Assembly: GCA_050258735.1 (NCBI GenBank) | Contig: JBLMZJ010000134.1 | Coordinates: forward strand, 1-24,935 | DNA length: 24,935 nt | Reading direction: 5' to 3' | Source of the DNA: Syntrophomonas_A sp050258735 | Lineage (GTDB): Bacteria; Bacillota; Syntrophomonadia; Syntrophomonadales; Syntrophomonadaceae | Shown: in pieces, positions 6,958 to 14,518 of the stretch | Numbering within the stretch: position 1 is the first letter of the stretch | How the letters are laid out: the number at the start of each line of letters is the position of its first letter | Notes under the pieces: model-generated | The model's database searches: none | What the model saw: the letters and a program-made list of their open reading frames with translations, nothing else | Told to the model about the DNA's origin: nothing | Translations under genes and position numbers: made by a program

Positions 6958-8172
6958 TTGTGTGGAAATATATGTAAAATAGCTTTGCATAGGTGGGATA
7001 ATATGGAGGAACCACAGGTGGAAAAAGTGCTGGATAATGCCCATAGAGCCCTGAACAATAATGATATTTCCCTTGCTTTGCAGTACTTCCTGCAGGCGGC
7101 TGAGTTCTCACCGGAAGATATTGAGATCATCAACCATGTGGCCCGGTGTTATTATGTTCTGGGTGAATTCGACCGGGCCCTGGCCTGTTGGAATCTGGCG
7201 CTGGTTACGGATCCGACCGATACGGAAGCTCTCAGGTCAACAGGGGAGTTCAATGACTTACCATTTCAGTTCTGGCTCAAACGTTACCGGGAAGCAGTCT
7301 CCGAACTGGAGAACCGTAACTACCAAAAGGCAGGCGATATGCTAAGCGATCTCATAACCGAACAGGATGGTTTTGTTTCGCTGTATCAATTGCTGGGTCT
7401 ATGTCATTTTGCAGAATCTGATATTGAATCGGCACGCCGGGTATGGTCAAGAGGTCTGACGCTCGATATCGCCAATCCGATACTGCTGAAATACCTGGCC
7501 ATGCACCGCGAGGAACTGGGGGAAATCTCTTTAGAACCGTTGTCAGGAGGCAGTCGGAGGCGGCTTTTAAAAACGGCTAGTTGGTCTTTGGTAGCTTGCT
7601 TGGGATTATTCCTCTTGATACAGATGGGATTGGGTTTTTATCGGCATAGCGGCCTCGCAGTGCTGCCTGGTCAGGCCCGGAATACTCAAAGCCAGCAACA
7701 GCATTCATCAGTTGCCGGTACCGTTAATAAAGCCACACCTTTACGATCCCCTGGTTTTGCAGAGGACAGCAATCAGGGCGACCAATATGAAACCGGCCGT
7801 GAAGCGGAATACTACCGGAAGGGCTATTCAGCTTACCTTGAACGCGATTGGCCCACTGCTTGCAGTAATCTTGGCGTAGTGGTAGCAATGAACAGCGGCA
7901 GTTATATCAATAGGGAGGCTTTGTATTATTTGGCTCAAAGCTACTATTTACGGAAGGACTACAAGCAAGCTCGCGATCATTTCGAAAAGTACCTGGCAGT
8001 TTATCCGAAATCGGACTACATTGACGACAGTCTCTATTATATGGGCTGCTCCGCGATCGCCGAGAAGGATTACACTGCGGCCCGGGAAGCTTTCACCAGG
8101 CTTGGTCAGGTGGATCCCCGGAGCGGTTATTTCACTACTAAACAATATCAGAATTTTATAAACAAAAAATGA
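6958..8172 (+). CDS. TPR-repeat protein with a single membrane helix
   Basis: The 404-residue product carries tetratricopeptide-like helices on both sides of one hydrophobic segment (about 205-227, ASWSLVACLGLFLLIQMGLGF). The N-terminal half (about 20-190) has TPR-like units such as AHRALNNNDISLALQYFLQAAEF. The C-terminal half (about 275-395) has units resembling YbgF/CpoB-type repeats (ALYYLAQSYYLRKDYKQARDHF). The basic RRR before the helix suggests the N-terminal half is cytoplasmic and the C-terminal half outside, i.e. a scaffold linking the two faces. TTG 6958 has AAGGAG ten bases upstream; ATG 7003 (residue 16, with AGGTGGG before it) is a real alternative. The function is not known. It is followed by a lipoprotein gene on the same strand. 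Confidence 0.83.
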   Translation: MCGNICKIALHRWDNMEEPQVEKVLDNAHRALNNNDISLALQYFLQAAEFSPEDIEIINHVARCYYVLGEFDRALACWNLALVTDPTDTEALRSTGEFNDLPFQFWLKRYREAVSELENRNYQKAGDMLSDLITEQDGFVSLYQLLGLCHFAESDIESARRVWSRGLTLDIANPILLKYLAMHREELGEISLEPLSGGSRRRLLKTASWSLVACLGLFLLIQMGLGFYRHSGLAVLPGQARNTQSQQQHSSVAGTVNKATPLRSPGFAEDSNQGDQYETGREAEYYRKGYSAYLERDWPTACSNLGVVVAMNSGSYINREALYYLAQSYYLRKDYKQARDHFEKYLAVYPKSDYIDDSLYYMGCSAIAEKDYTAAREAFTRLGQVDPRSGYFTTKQYQNFINKK

Positions 8173-8274
8173 GACTGACCTCCCATCTTTAAATAGTGAT
8201 AAATAGAAATCTGCCCTTAGTTTTGGTAATATGGATCTATGAATGGTTTTTTAGTACCAAAAAGGGGGGCAGCC

Positions 8275-8793
8275 GTGTATAAGCGTCTTACCAGCATATT
8301 CTTGTTACTAGTTTTTATTTTTACTTTGAGCGGATGCTACTTATTTGGCGGCGGAGAAACTGAAAAGCAGGTGCCTTCAGATATAAAAGGCCGGGAGCAG
8401 GTCGCCGGGGATCAGGCGGGATCTGCGATTACTCAGAAAGATGAAGATCAACTGGTTAATGATGAACCTGCTGCGAAAAAGGCCGCGGAAGTATCTGATG
8501 CGGCAGTCCCGACCGGAAATGGAGAAAGCATATCTGAAGAGTCCGGAAAAAGCAGTGACACTGCCGGCTCCGGCTCACCCATGGAATATAAGCCGGACTA
8601 TCGAATCCATTTTCTTAGCGAGGATGAAGTAAAGCTGGTCAACGATAAGCTGGTAAAGCTGGGTTACCTGAAAGAGCCGGCCAAAGATGCAAGGGAGTTT
8701 TCCGATGCGATATTTCGTTTCCAGCAGGAGGAGAAGATAGAGGGTTCGGGAGATATCAATCCGGAGACCTTCGAACGTTTGCGCAGCAAGTGA
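8275..8793 (+). CDS. Lipoprotein with a C-terminal peptidoglycan-binding-like domain
   Basis: The 172-residue product begins with a lipoprotein signal peptide: MYKR, a hydrophobic core (LTSIFLLLVFIFT) and the lipobox LSGC with Cys21. A long acidic, Ala/Ser/Glu-rich linker follows (about 25-105). The last 65 residues (DEVKLVNDKLVKLGYL ... FSDAIFRFQQEEKI ... INPETFERL) resemble the PG_binding_1 fold. It is probably anchored on the outer face of the membrane and touches the cell wall. GTG 8275 is preferred because AAGGGGGG lies five bases upstream and it gives a proper signal peptide; the in-frame ATG at 8239 lacks a ribosome binding site. The gene lies about 100 bases after the TPR membrane protein and may work with it. 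Confidence 0.83.
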   Translation: MYKRLTSIFLLLVFIFTLSGCYLFGGGETEKQVPSDIKGREQVAGDQAGSAITQKDEDQLVNDEPAAKKAAEVSDAAVPTGNGESISEESGKSSDTAGSGSPMEYKPDYRIHFLSEDEVKLVNDKLVKLGYLKEPAKDAREFSDAIFRFQQEEKIEGSGDINPETFERLRSK

Positions 8794-8821
8794 GTTTTTC
8801 GTATGTTTGTGCCAGCCTTGC

Positions 8822-8850
8822 TTGACTTGTTGAGTACAAATGCGTATCCT
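8822..8850 (+). promoter_or_regulatory. Sigma-A promoter of tRNA-Gly(GCC)
   Basis: TTGACT (8822-8827) and TATCCT (8845-8850) are separated by 17 bases, and the tRNA begins 20 bases after the -10 box. Confidence 0.65.
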
Positions 8851-8870
8851 ATCTATAGTAAAAGTGATAC

Positions 8871-8945
8871 GCGGAAGTGGCTCAGTGGTAGAGCATCGCC
8901 TTGCCAAGGCGAGGGTCGCGAGTTCGAATCTCGTCTTCCGCTCCA
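8871..8945 (+). tRNA. tRNA-Gly (anticodon GCC)
   Basis: A complete cloverleaf with acceptor stem GCGGAAG/CTTCCGC, D stem GCTC/GAGC, anticodon stem TCGCC/GGCGA around loop TTGCCAA, and T loop TTCGAAT. The anticodon GCC reads GGC/GGT glycine codons. CCA is encoded at 8943-8945. It complements the TCC glycine tRNA at 90-163. Confidence 0.96.
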
Positions 8946-8957
8946 GAGAATTATATG

Positions 8958-8987
8958 CCCTGGCTAGTGCCGGGGTGTTGTATTTAT
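8958..8987 (+). terminator. Weak terminator after tRNA-Gly(GCC)
   Basis: CCCTGGC (8958-8964) pairs with GCCGGGG (8969-8975) around the loop TAGT, with one wobble, followed by the imperfect T-tract TGTTGTATTT. It lies 12 bases after the tRNA. Confidence 0.45.
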
Positions 8988-9060
8988 GGCTGATTTAGGG
9001 TAAATTCTTTAGTGAGACGCCCGCAGATTTGCAGGTAATAATATGTTAGGAGGCACATAA

Positions 9061-10395
9061 GTGGAAGCCAGGTTAGAAAAGATAGAAAGCGGAGAGGCCT
9101 ACATAGAGATTGTAGTGGACGCGGAACGTTTGGAGGAAGGGTTGCAGACCGCTTATCGCAAGGTGGTAAGACAAGTAAGCATACCCGGTTTTCGCAAAGG
9201 GAGAGTGCCCCGGGAACTCTTGGAAGCCCATTTTGGCAAGGAGATTTTATATCAGGATGCCTTGGAAGCGATCATTCCTGATGCCTATGAATTTGCACTG
9301 GCTGAGCTGGATATTGCTCCGATCGCTCAACCGGATTTTGATTTTTCCAATATGGAAGAGATGGAGGCTGGCAAACCGTTTACCTTCAATGCCAAGGTAG
9401 CAGTAAAGCCTGATTTTGAACTCCCGGACCTGACCGGACTCGAAATCACCACTCCGATATTCGCCGTCAAAGAAGAAGATGTGGCCAAACGGCTGGATGA
9501 CATGCAGAACCGGTATTCACAGCTTGTTGAAAAAACCGATGAACCTGCTGCGGTTGGTGATACTGCTGAAATTGATTTCGAGGGCTTTGTTGACGGTATA
9601 GCCTTCCCCGGCGGAAAGGGAGAGAACTATCCGCTGGAGCTTGGTTCTGGGACATTTATCCCTGGATTTGAAGATCAGGTAGTTGGCCTTAAGGTAGGAG
9701 AAGAAGCCGATGTCAAGGTAACCTTCCCCGAGACCTATCATGCTGAGGACCTGGCTGGCAAGGAAGCTGTATTCAAGGTCAAAGTCAAAAAGATCGAGAC
9801 CCATGAGAAGCGGCCGCTGAATGACGAGTTTGCCCAGGAGGTCAGCTCTTTCGATACTTTAAAGGAACTGGAAGAGGATATAAAAAACAACCTGCTCCAG
9901 ATGATAGAGAATCAGAAAAAGGATTTTCTGCGTCAACAAGTTTTGGACAAGGCTATGGAACGTGCTGATATCCCGGTCCCCGACAGTGTGGTAAAAGCCC
10001 AGTTGGAGGTCATGTTGGAACAGATGGCCCAAAGACTCAAGGCTCAGGGATTAAGCCTGGAGATGTATTTCCAATATACTCAGAGCAATGTCGAGGAGTT
10101 CAACAAGGAAATGTGGCCAGAGGCCTACCGCATTGCCAAGGTCAATTTCCTGCTGGAGAAGCTGATTGAGGATAAGGATATAACCGTTACCGAAGAAGAG
10201 ATCGATCAAAAGATCGAAGAGGCTTCATCCGGTTTGGGAGTAGATCCCGCCAAGGTCAAAGAAACCCTGAACACCATGCGCGACAGCATGTCTTACGGGC
10301 TGAAGACCGATAAGGCAGTAGCATATCTTTTGGATAATGCACATATTACAGAGGAAGACAAGACTGATGAGGCCAAAGTGGAAAACAATGAGTAA
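9061..10395 (+). CDS. tig: Trigger factor, ribosome-associated chaperone and peptidyl-prolyl isomerase
   Basis: The 444-residue protein has the full trigger factor layout. The N-terminal ribosome-binding domain contains the signature GFRKGRVP (43-50), which docks on ribosomal protein L23. An FKBP-type prolyl isomerase domain (about 160-245) and the long helical C-terminal chaperone domain follow, with an acidic tail. It binds nascent chains as they leave the ribosome. Translation starts at GTG 9061, seven bases after AGGAGG (9048-9053). It is followed 54 bases later by clpP, the common order in Firmicutes, so tig, clpP and clpX are probably one transcript. No CtsR-type heptanucleotide repeat was recognised upstream. 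Confidence 0.97.
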   Translation: MEARLEKIESGEAYIEIVVDAERLEEGLQTAYRKVVRQVSIPGFRKGRVPRELLEAHFGKEILYQDALEAIIPDAYEFALAELDIAPIAQPDFDFSNMEEMEAGKPFTFNAKVAVKPDFELPDLTGLEITTPIFAVKEEDVAKRLDDMQNRYSQLVEKTDEPAAVGDTAEIDFEGFVDGIAFPGGKGENYPLELGSGTFIPGFEDQVVGLKVGEEADVKVTFPETYHAEDLAGKEAVFKVKVKKIETHEKRPLNDEFAQEVSSFDTLKELEEDIKNNLLQMIENQKKDFLRQQVLDKAMERADIPVPDSVVKAQLEVMLEQMAQRLKAQGLSLEMYFQYTQSNVEEFNKEMWPEAYRIAKVNFLLEKLIEDKDITVTEEEIDQKIEEASSGLGVDPAKVKETLNTMRDSMSYGLKTDKAVAYLLDNAHITEEDKTDEAKVENNE

Positions 10396-10449
10396 GTGGA
10401 ATACAATATAGACATAGTGAAGCCAACTACGCTGAAAAGGAGTGAGAGC

Positions 10450-11055
10450 ATGTCTTATCTGGTACCGATGGTAGTCGAGCAAACCAACCGTGGCGAAAGG
10501 GCATATGATATCTATTCCCGTCTATTAAAAGACAGAATCGTATTTTTGGGCAGTCAGGTAGATGATGTGGTAGCCAACGTGATCATAGCCCAGTTGTTAT
10601 TCCTGGAGGCAGAGGACCCTGACAAGGATATATCCCTGTATATAAACAGCCCGGGTGGTTCGATAAGTGCAGGTATGGCCATATTTGATACCATGCAGCA
10701 TATTAAACCCGATGTTTCAACTATATGTGTAGGTTTGGCTGCCAGCATGGGCGCTTTTCTCCTGGCAGCAGGCCAAAAGGGCAAACGCTTTGCATTACCC
10801 AATGCTGAGATCATGATCCATCAACCTGCTGGAGGTACTCAAGGTCAGGCTACGGACATAGAGATCCATGCACGCCGCATCATAGCAATGAAGGAAAGTC
10901 TGAATCGGATCCTGGCCGAGAGGACTGGACAAAAACTGGAGAAGATAAAGGTAGATACTGAAAGGGATTATTTCATGACTGCTAATGAAGCTATGGAATA
11001 TGGTATAATAGATGAAGTAATGACCCAGGGTAGGAAAAGCAGCACGAAGAAATAG
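10450..11055 (+). CDS. clpP: ATP-dependent Clp protease proteolytic subunit ClpP
   Basis: A 201-residue ClpP serine protease, the tetradecameric chamber that degrades proteins fed in by ClpX or another Clp ATPase. The catalytic triad is complete: Ser99 in GLAASMGA, His124 in MIHQPAGG and Asp173 in TERDYFMTA. The substrate-binding motif INSPGGS (about 65-71) is present. The frame stays open upstream to a GTG that directly follows the tig stop codon, but ATG 10450 is preceded by AAAAGGAGTG and gives the normal ClpP length and start (MSYLVPMVVEQT). clpX begins 25 bases after the stop, so the subunits are made together. Confidence 0.98.
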   Translation: MSYLVPMVVEQTNRGERAYDIYSRLLKDRIVFLGSQVDDVVANVIIAQLLFLEAEDPDKDISLYINSPGGSISAGMAIFDTMQHIKPDVSTICVGLAASMGAFLLAAGQKGKRFALPNAEIMIHQPAGGTQGQATDIEIHARRIIAMKESLNRILAERTGQKLEKIKVDTERDYFMTANEAMEYGIIDEVMTQGRKSSTKK

Positions 11056-11080
11056 CTGTTCTTGAGAGAGAGGTGAAGGT

Positions 11081-12331
11081 ATGCACAGATATGGAGATGA
11101 AAAAGGACAATTAAAGTGTTCCTTCTGCGGAAAGACTCAGGACCAGGTAAAGAAATTGGTTGCCGGCCCGGGGGTATATATCTGTGATGAATGCATTGAA
11201 CTCTGCAACGAGATAATCGAAGAAGAACTGGCAGACGATCTCGGTTTTGAGTTGGGAGACATACCCAAACCCCAGGAGATAAGAGAGATTCTAGATGATT
11301 ACGTCGTGGGTCAGGACAGAGCAAAAAAATCACTGGCAGTTGCAGTTTACAATCACTACAAGCGTATCAACCTGGGAACCAAACTCGATGATGTAGAGTT
11401 GCAGAAGAGCAACATCGTTATGCTGGGACCGACCGGCAGCGGTAAAACATTGCTGGCGCAGACCCTGGCCAGGATCCTCAACGTTCCATTTGCTATAGCC
11501 GATGCAACTTCATTGACTGAAGCCGGCTATGTGGGTGAGGATGTAGAGAACATCCTACTGAAACTTATTCAGGCTGCTGATTATGACATCGAAAAAGCCG
11601 AAAAGGGTATTGTCTATATCGACGAGGTCGACAAAATCGCCCGAAAGACTGACAATCCGAGTATTACCAGGGATGTATCCGGCGAAGGGGTCCAACAAGC
11701 CCTGCTCAAGATCCTGGAAGGCACGGTAGCCAGTGTACCGCCCCAGGGAGGAAGAAAACATCCCCATCAGGAGTTTATTCAGATCGATACTACCAATATC
11801 CTGTTTATCTGCGGCGGTGCCTTTGAAGGTATCGACAAGATCATCCAGAACCGGGTAGGTCAGAAAGTAATGGGTTTTGGTGCAGATATCCAGAGCAAGA
11901 AGGAAAGGGCCATAGGCGAGATCCTCGATATGATCCTGCCGCAGGACCTGCTGCGTTACGGTTTGATTCCTGAGTTTGTAGGCCGGGTGCCGATCATAGT
12001 CACCTTGGATGCGCTGGATATCGATTCACTGGTCCAGATACTTACCGAACCCAAGAACTCGCTGGTCAAACAGTATAAAAAACTCTTTGAGCTTGACGGT
12101 GTTGACTTGGAGTTCAAGGAGGATGCACTGCGGTCCATTGCTGAGGAAGCTCTGCGCCGCAATACTGGTGCCCGCGGCCTGCGAGCCATAATAGAGGACG
12201 TAATGCTGGAGGTCATGTATGAGGTACCCTCCCGTTATGATGTGACCAAGGTAGCTATCACCAAGGATGTGATCGAAAAGAAGGAAAAACCGCTTTTGGT
12301 TACTGTAGACGCCAAACGCAAGGTTAACTAG
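11081..12331 (+). CDS. clpX: ATP-dependent Clp protease ATPase subunit ClpX
   Basis: The 416-residue AAA+ unfoldase ClpX has an N-terminal C4 zinc-binding domain (Cys13, Cys16, Cys35, Cys38). The Walker A motif GPTGSGKT lies at 116-123, Walker B IVYIDE at about 177-182, the pore loop GYVG at 149-152, and sensor 2 GARGLR at 363-368. It unfolds tagged or regulatory proteins and threads them into ClpP. The loop that docks on ClpP usually reads IGF or LGF; here it reads MGF (264-266), a conservative change. ATG 11081 follows an AGGTGAAGGT ribosome binding site. A large hairpin terminator ends the tig-clpP-clpX block. Confidence 0.98.
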   Translation: MHRYGDEKGQLKCSFCGKTQDQVKKLVAGPGVYICDECIELCNEIIEEELADDLGFELGDIPKPQEIREILDDYVVGQDRAKKSLAVAVYNHYKRINLGTKLDDVELQKSNIVMLGPTGSGKTLLAQTLARILNVPFAIADATSLTEAGYVGEDVENILLKLIQAADYDIEKAEKGIVYIDEVDKIARKTDNPSITRDVSGEGVQQALLKILEGTVASVPPQGGRKHPHQEFIQIDTTNILFICGGAFEGIDKIIQNRVGQKVMGFGADIQSKKERAIGEILDMILPQDLLRYGLIPEFVGRVPIIVTLDALDIDSLVQILTEPKNSLVKQYKKLFELDGVDLEFKEDALRSIAEEALRRNTGARGLRAIIEDVMLEVMYEVPSRYDVTKVAITKDVIEKKEKPLLVTVDAKRKVN

Positions 12332-12365
12332 ACCGACAAAAAACAGCGAATATCTTTGTTACATC

Positions 12366-12420
12366 ACAAGCCCCGCTCAATCGACGTACTCTGTGTACGC
12401 CTTAGTCGCGGGGCTTGTTT
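12366..12420 (+). terminator. Large stem-loop terminator after clpX
   Basis: CAAGCCCCGC (12367-12376) pairs with GCGGGGCTTG (12408-12417). Inside the loop CGTAC and GTACG can form a second short stem. A broken T-tract (TTTGTG) follows. It sits 35 bases after the clpX stop codon. The strong GC stem supports termination; the poor T-run lowers certainty. Confidence 0.6.
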
Positions 12421-12426
12421 GTGCCT
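12397..12426 (+). repeat. Copy 1 of an imperfect 30-base direct repeat in the clpX-lonB gap
   Basis: This segment starts ACGCCTTAG and ends GGGGCTTGTTTGTGCCT, covering the 3' arm of the clpX terminator. A second copy lies at 12668-12696. The last 17 bases match in 15 positions, and both copies begin with ACGCCT. Confidence 0.5.
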
Positions 12427-12793
12427 CAGATTGAGGTTCCTGCAAATGGGGTCACCGAAGACCTGCTAAACCCCGACTATTAAGGTGGCTTATCATTCTT
12501 ACCTCAACTGAAAGATCGTCTTTCGTACTTATCTTCACTGTTTTTGCGCGGTCTGCTTATGATATTTTACAAGTTACCTCTTTTGTTTGCTGAGAGGGCG
12601 ATATCTGGCCTGTCCCCTTGGCCCTCACTCGCGCTGCTGTCTTTTTTATTTTTCTTTTTGTATCGGAACGCCTCGATCTGGGGCTTATTCGTGCCTTTAT
12701 TTTTTTCTGAAAATATACATGGAGATTACAGCATCAACTGCCTAATTTTACTGCCCTGAATTTCCTCCCTTTGCGATTCACCAGGCTACTATC
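12427..12793. other. Long clpX-lonB intergenic region without a supported gene
   Basis: Apart from the direct repeats, this stretch holds only small hairpins: CCTCA/TGAGG near 12424-12436 and GAAAGA/TCTTTC around 12510. There is a GGCC-rich patch near 12594-12626, followed by a T-rich run (12640-12660). An open frame (12544-12759) has low-complexity Phe/Leu-rich content and no ribosome binding site, so I do not call it a gene. A small RNA cannot be excluded. Confidence 0.3.
12668..12696 (+). repeat. Copy 2 of the imperfect direct repeat in the clpX-lonB gap
   Basis: It begins ACGCCTCGA and ends GGGGCTTATTCGTGCCT, aligned with copy 1 at 12397-12426 with a one-base gap and several substitutions in the middle. 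The complementary left arm of the terminator stem is absent here, so this copy cannot form the same hairpin. Confidence 0.5.
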
Positions 12794-12803
12794 GGGAATA
12801 ATA
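12794..12803 (+). promoter_or_regulatory. Possible sigma-F -10 element upstream of lonB
   Basis: GGGAATAATA fits the forespore sigma-F -10 consensus (GG, two any, A, any, A, any, T, purine) and lies about 30 bases before the lonB start, leaving room for a short leader. The matching -35 (GYATA) is poor: GCGAT at 12773-12777 is the best candidate, 16 bases upstream. Bacillus subtilis lonB is known to be sigma-F-dependent, which raises the prior. Confidence 0.4.
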
Positions 12804-12833
12804 TTAAAAATCGCTCTAGGAAGGGGAACCAGG

Positions 12834-14462
12834 ATGAATGAACTTTTTCTGCGCTATGGCGGGATCCTGTATCTGGTCCAGTTTTTCTTTGCAGTAATCA
12901 TCGGAATCTATTTTTGGACCTTGCTGAAAGGACAGAAGAGCAGAAAAACAGGTATTGTCAGGGAGTCGGAAAAGGAGACTCTCCGTCTGCGGCAGATGCG
13001 GAATGTGAAGCTCACGGAACCCCTTTCAAGTCTAACCCGCCCGGCTCACCTCAATGAGGTGGAGGGCCAGAGCGAAGGGATCGATATACTCCGATCAGCC
13101 CTGTGCGGCTCGAATCCACAGCATGTGATCATCTACGGACCGCCGGGAGTTGGCAAGACGGCGGCAGCCCGGCTGGTACTGGAAGAGGCTAAACAGAATT
13201 CCTTTTCACCCTTTGGGCAGAGCGCCAAATTTGTAGAGGTCGATGCCACTATTTCCCGTTTCGATGAACGTAATATCGCGGATCCTCTGATTGGTTCGGT
13301 TCATGATCCGATATACCAGGGGGCAGGTGCTATGGGGTCGGCTGGTATTCCTCAACCTAAACCGGGTGCTTGTACCAAGGCTCATGGCGGTATCCTCTTT
13401 ATCGACGAGATCGGTGAGCTGCATCCCATGCAGATGAACAAACTCTTAAAGGTTCTAGAGGAACGCAAGGTAATGTTGGAGTCTGCATATTATAGTTCCA
13501 GCGATACTAATATTCCGGACCATATTCACGATATCTTTAAGAACGGTTTGCCCGCAGATTTCCGCATGGTGGGGGCTACCACCCGTATGCCCCAGGAACT
13601 CCCACCCGCGCTGCGTTCACGTTGTTTGGAGATATTTTTCTTGCCGCTGGAAAAGGAGGACATCAGAAAGATCACTGTTAATGCCGCCAAAAAGATCCCC
13701 ATTATTATTATGGAAGAGGCAGTGGAGAAAATAACTCACTATGCCACCAATGGCCGCGAAGCCGTCAACATAGTGCAATTGGCAGCCGGTATAGCCCAGG
13801 TGGAAAAGGTGGACTATATCAACCTACCTACGGTCGAAAAGGTATTGAATAATGGCCGTCTGTCACCGCGTCCTGATATAAAACCTCCGCAAGAGCCCCA
13901 GGTCGGGGCGGTCAATGGCCTGGCTGTCCACGAGGCCAACGTAGGAACCTTGATCGAGGTAGAGGTAAACGCCCTGGCCGTGGAATCGGGCAAAGGCACG
14001 TGGACGGTGACTGGTGTGATAGAAGAAGAGCAGATGGGAGCGCCCGAACATCGTTATACACGAAAAAGCATGGCCCTTGGGGCAGTAGAAAACGTTATCA
14101 CCGTTTTAAAGAGTTATTTAGGGTTGAATATTAATGACCATGATATACACATCAACTTTCCGGGAGGAACTCCAGTGGATGGCCCCTCAGCCGGAATCAG
14201 CATAGCAACCGCCATTGTATCGGCTCTGACCGGCAAACCAGTCGACAATCTGTTGGCGATGACCGGTGAATTATCTGTTCATGGCAAGGTCAAGCCGGTG
14301 GGCGGAGTTATCAGTAAGGTGGAGGCGGCCCGCCGAGCCGGTATTAAACGGGTCATTATACCGGCGGAAAATTGGCTGCAGATTTTCGAAGATTTTCCCG
14401 ACCTTGAGGTAATACCGGTAAAGAAAATCGACGAGGTGCTTGAGAAGGCCTTGATTGACTAG
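12834..14462 (+). CDS. lonB: LonB, membrane-anchored ATP-dependent protease of sporulating Firmicutes
   Basis: A 542-residue LonB. One N-terminal membrane helix (about 11-31, ILYLVQFFFAVIIGIYFWTLL) replaces the large substrate domain of LonA. The AAA+ module has Walker A GPPGVGKT (102-109) and Walker B ILFIDEIGE. The protease domain carries the Ser-Lys dyad Ser452 (DGPSAG) and Lys495, with the usual 43-residue spacing. In Bacillus subtilis LonB is made in the forespore; a sporulation role here is inferred from orthology and from the sigma-F-like element. ATG 12834 follows AGGAAGGGG by about seven bases; the open frame reaches back to 12771, but that would bury the membrane helix and lacks a ribosome binding site. 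lonA starts about 60 bases downstream. Confidence 0.94.
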   Translation: MNELFLRYGGILYLVQFFFAVIIGIYFWTLLKGQKSRKTGIVRESEKETLRLRQMRNVKLTEPLSSLTRPAHLNEVEGQSEGIDILRSALCGSNPQHVIIYGPPGVGKTAAARLVLEEAKQNSFSPFGQSAKFVEVDATISRFDERNIADPLIGSVHDPIYQGAGAMGSAGIPQPKPGACTKAHGGILFIDEIGELHPMQMNKLLKVLEERKVMLESAYYSSSDTNIPDHIHDIFKNGLPADFRMVGATTRMPQELPPALRSRCLEIFFLPLEKEDIRKITVNAAKKIPIIIMEEAVEKITHYATNGREAVNIVQLAAGIAQVEKVDYINLPTVEKVLNNGRLSPRPDIKPPQEPQVGAVNGLAVHEANVGTLIEVEVNALAVESGKGTWTVTGVIEEEQMGAPEHRYTRKSMALGAVENVITVLKSYLGLNINDHDIHINFPGGTPVDGPSAGISIATAIVSALTGKPVDNLLAMTGELSVHGKVKPVGGVISKVEAARRAGIKRVIIPAENWLQIFEDFPDLEVIPVKKIDEVLEKALID

Positions 14463-14474
14463 ATATTAGTATTC

Positions 14475-14503
14475 TTGCGTGCAGCAGGCACATATAGTAG
14501 AAT
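14475..14503 (+). promoter_or_regulatory. Sigma-A promoter of lonA
   Basis: TTGCGT (14475-14480) and TAGAAT (14498-14503) are separated by 17 bases in the short lonB-lonA gap. It would give a very short leader, with the GGGAGG ribosome binding site only about ten bases after the -10 box. It would allow lonA expression independent of lonB. Confidence 0.55.
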
Positions 14504-14518
14504 GTACTTGCCTGGGAG

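Noticed and set aside
9770..10260. GGTCAAA heptamers as a CtsR heat-shock operator
   Set aside because: They lie inside the tig coding sequence and are not in the tandem arrangement or promoter position of a CtsR box.
12544..12759. Open frame of 71 codons between clpX and lonB
   Set aside because: Phe/Leu-rich low-complexity translation, no ribosome binding site, and it covers a T-rich stretch; nothing supports coding.
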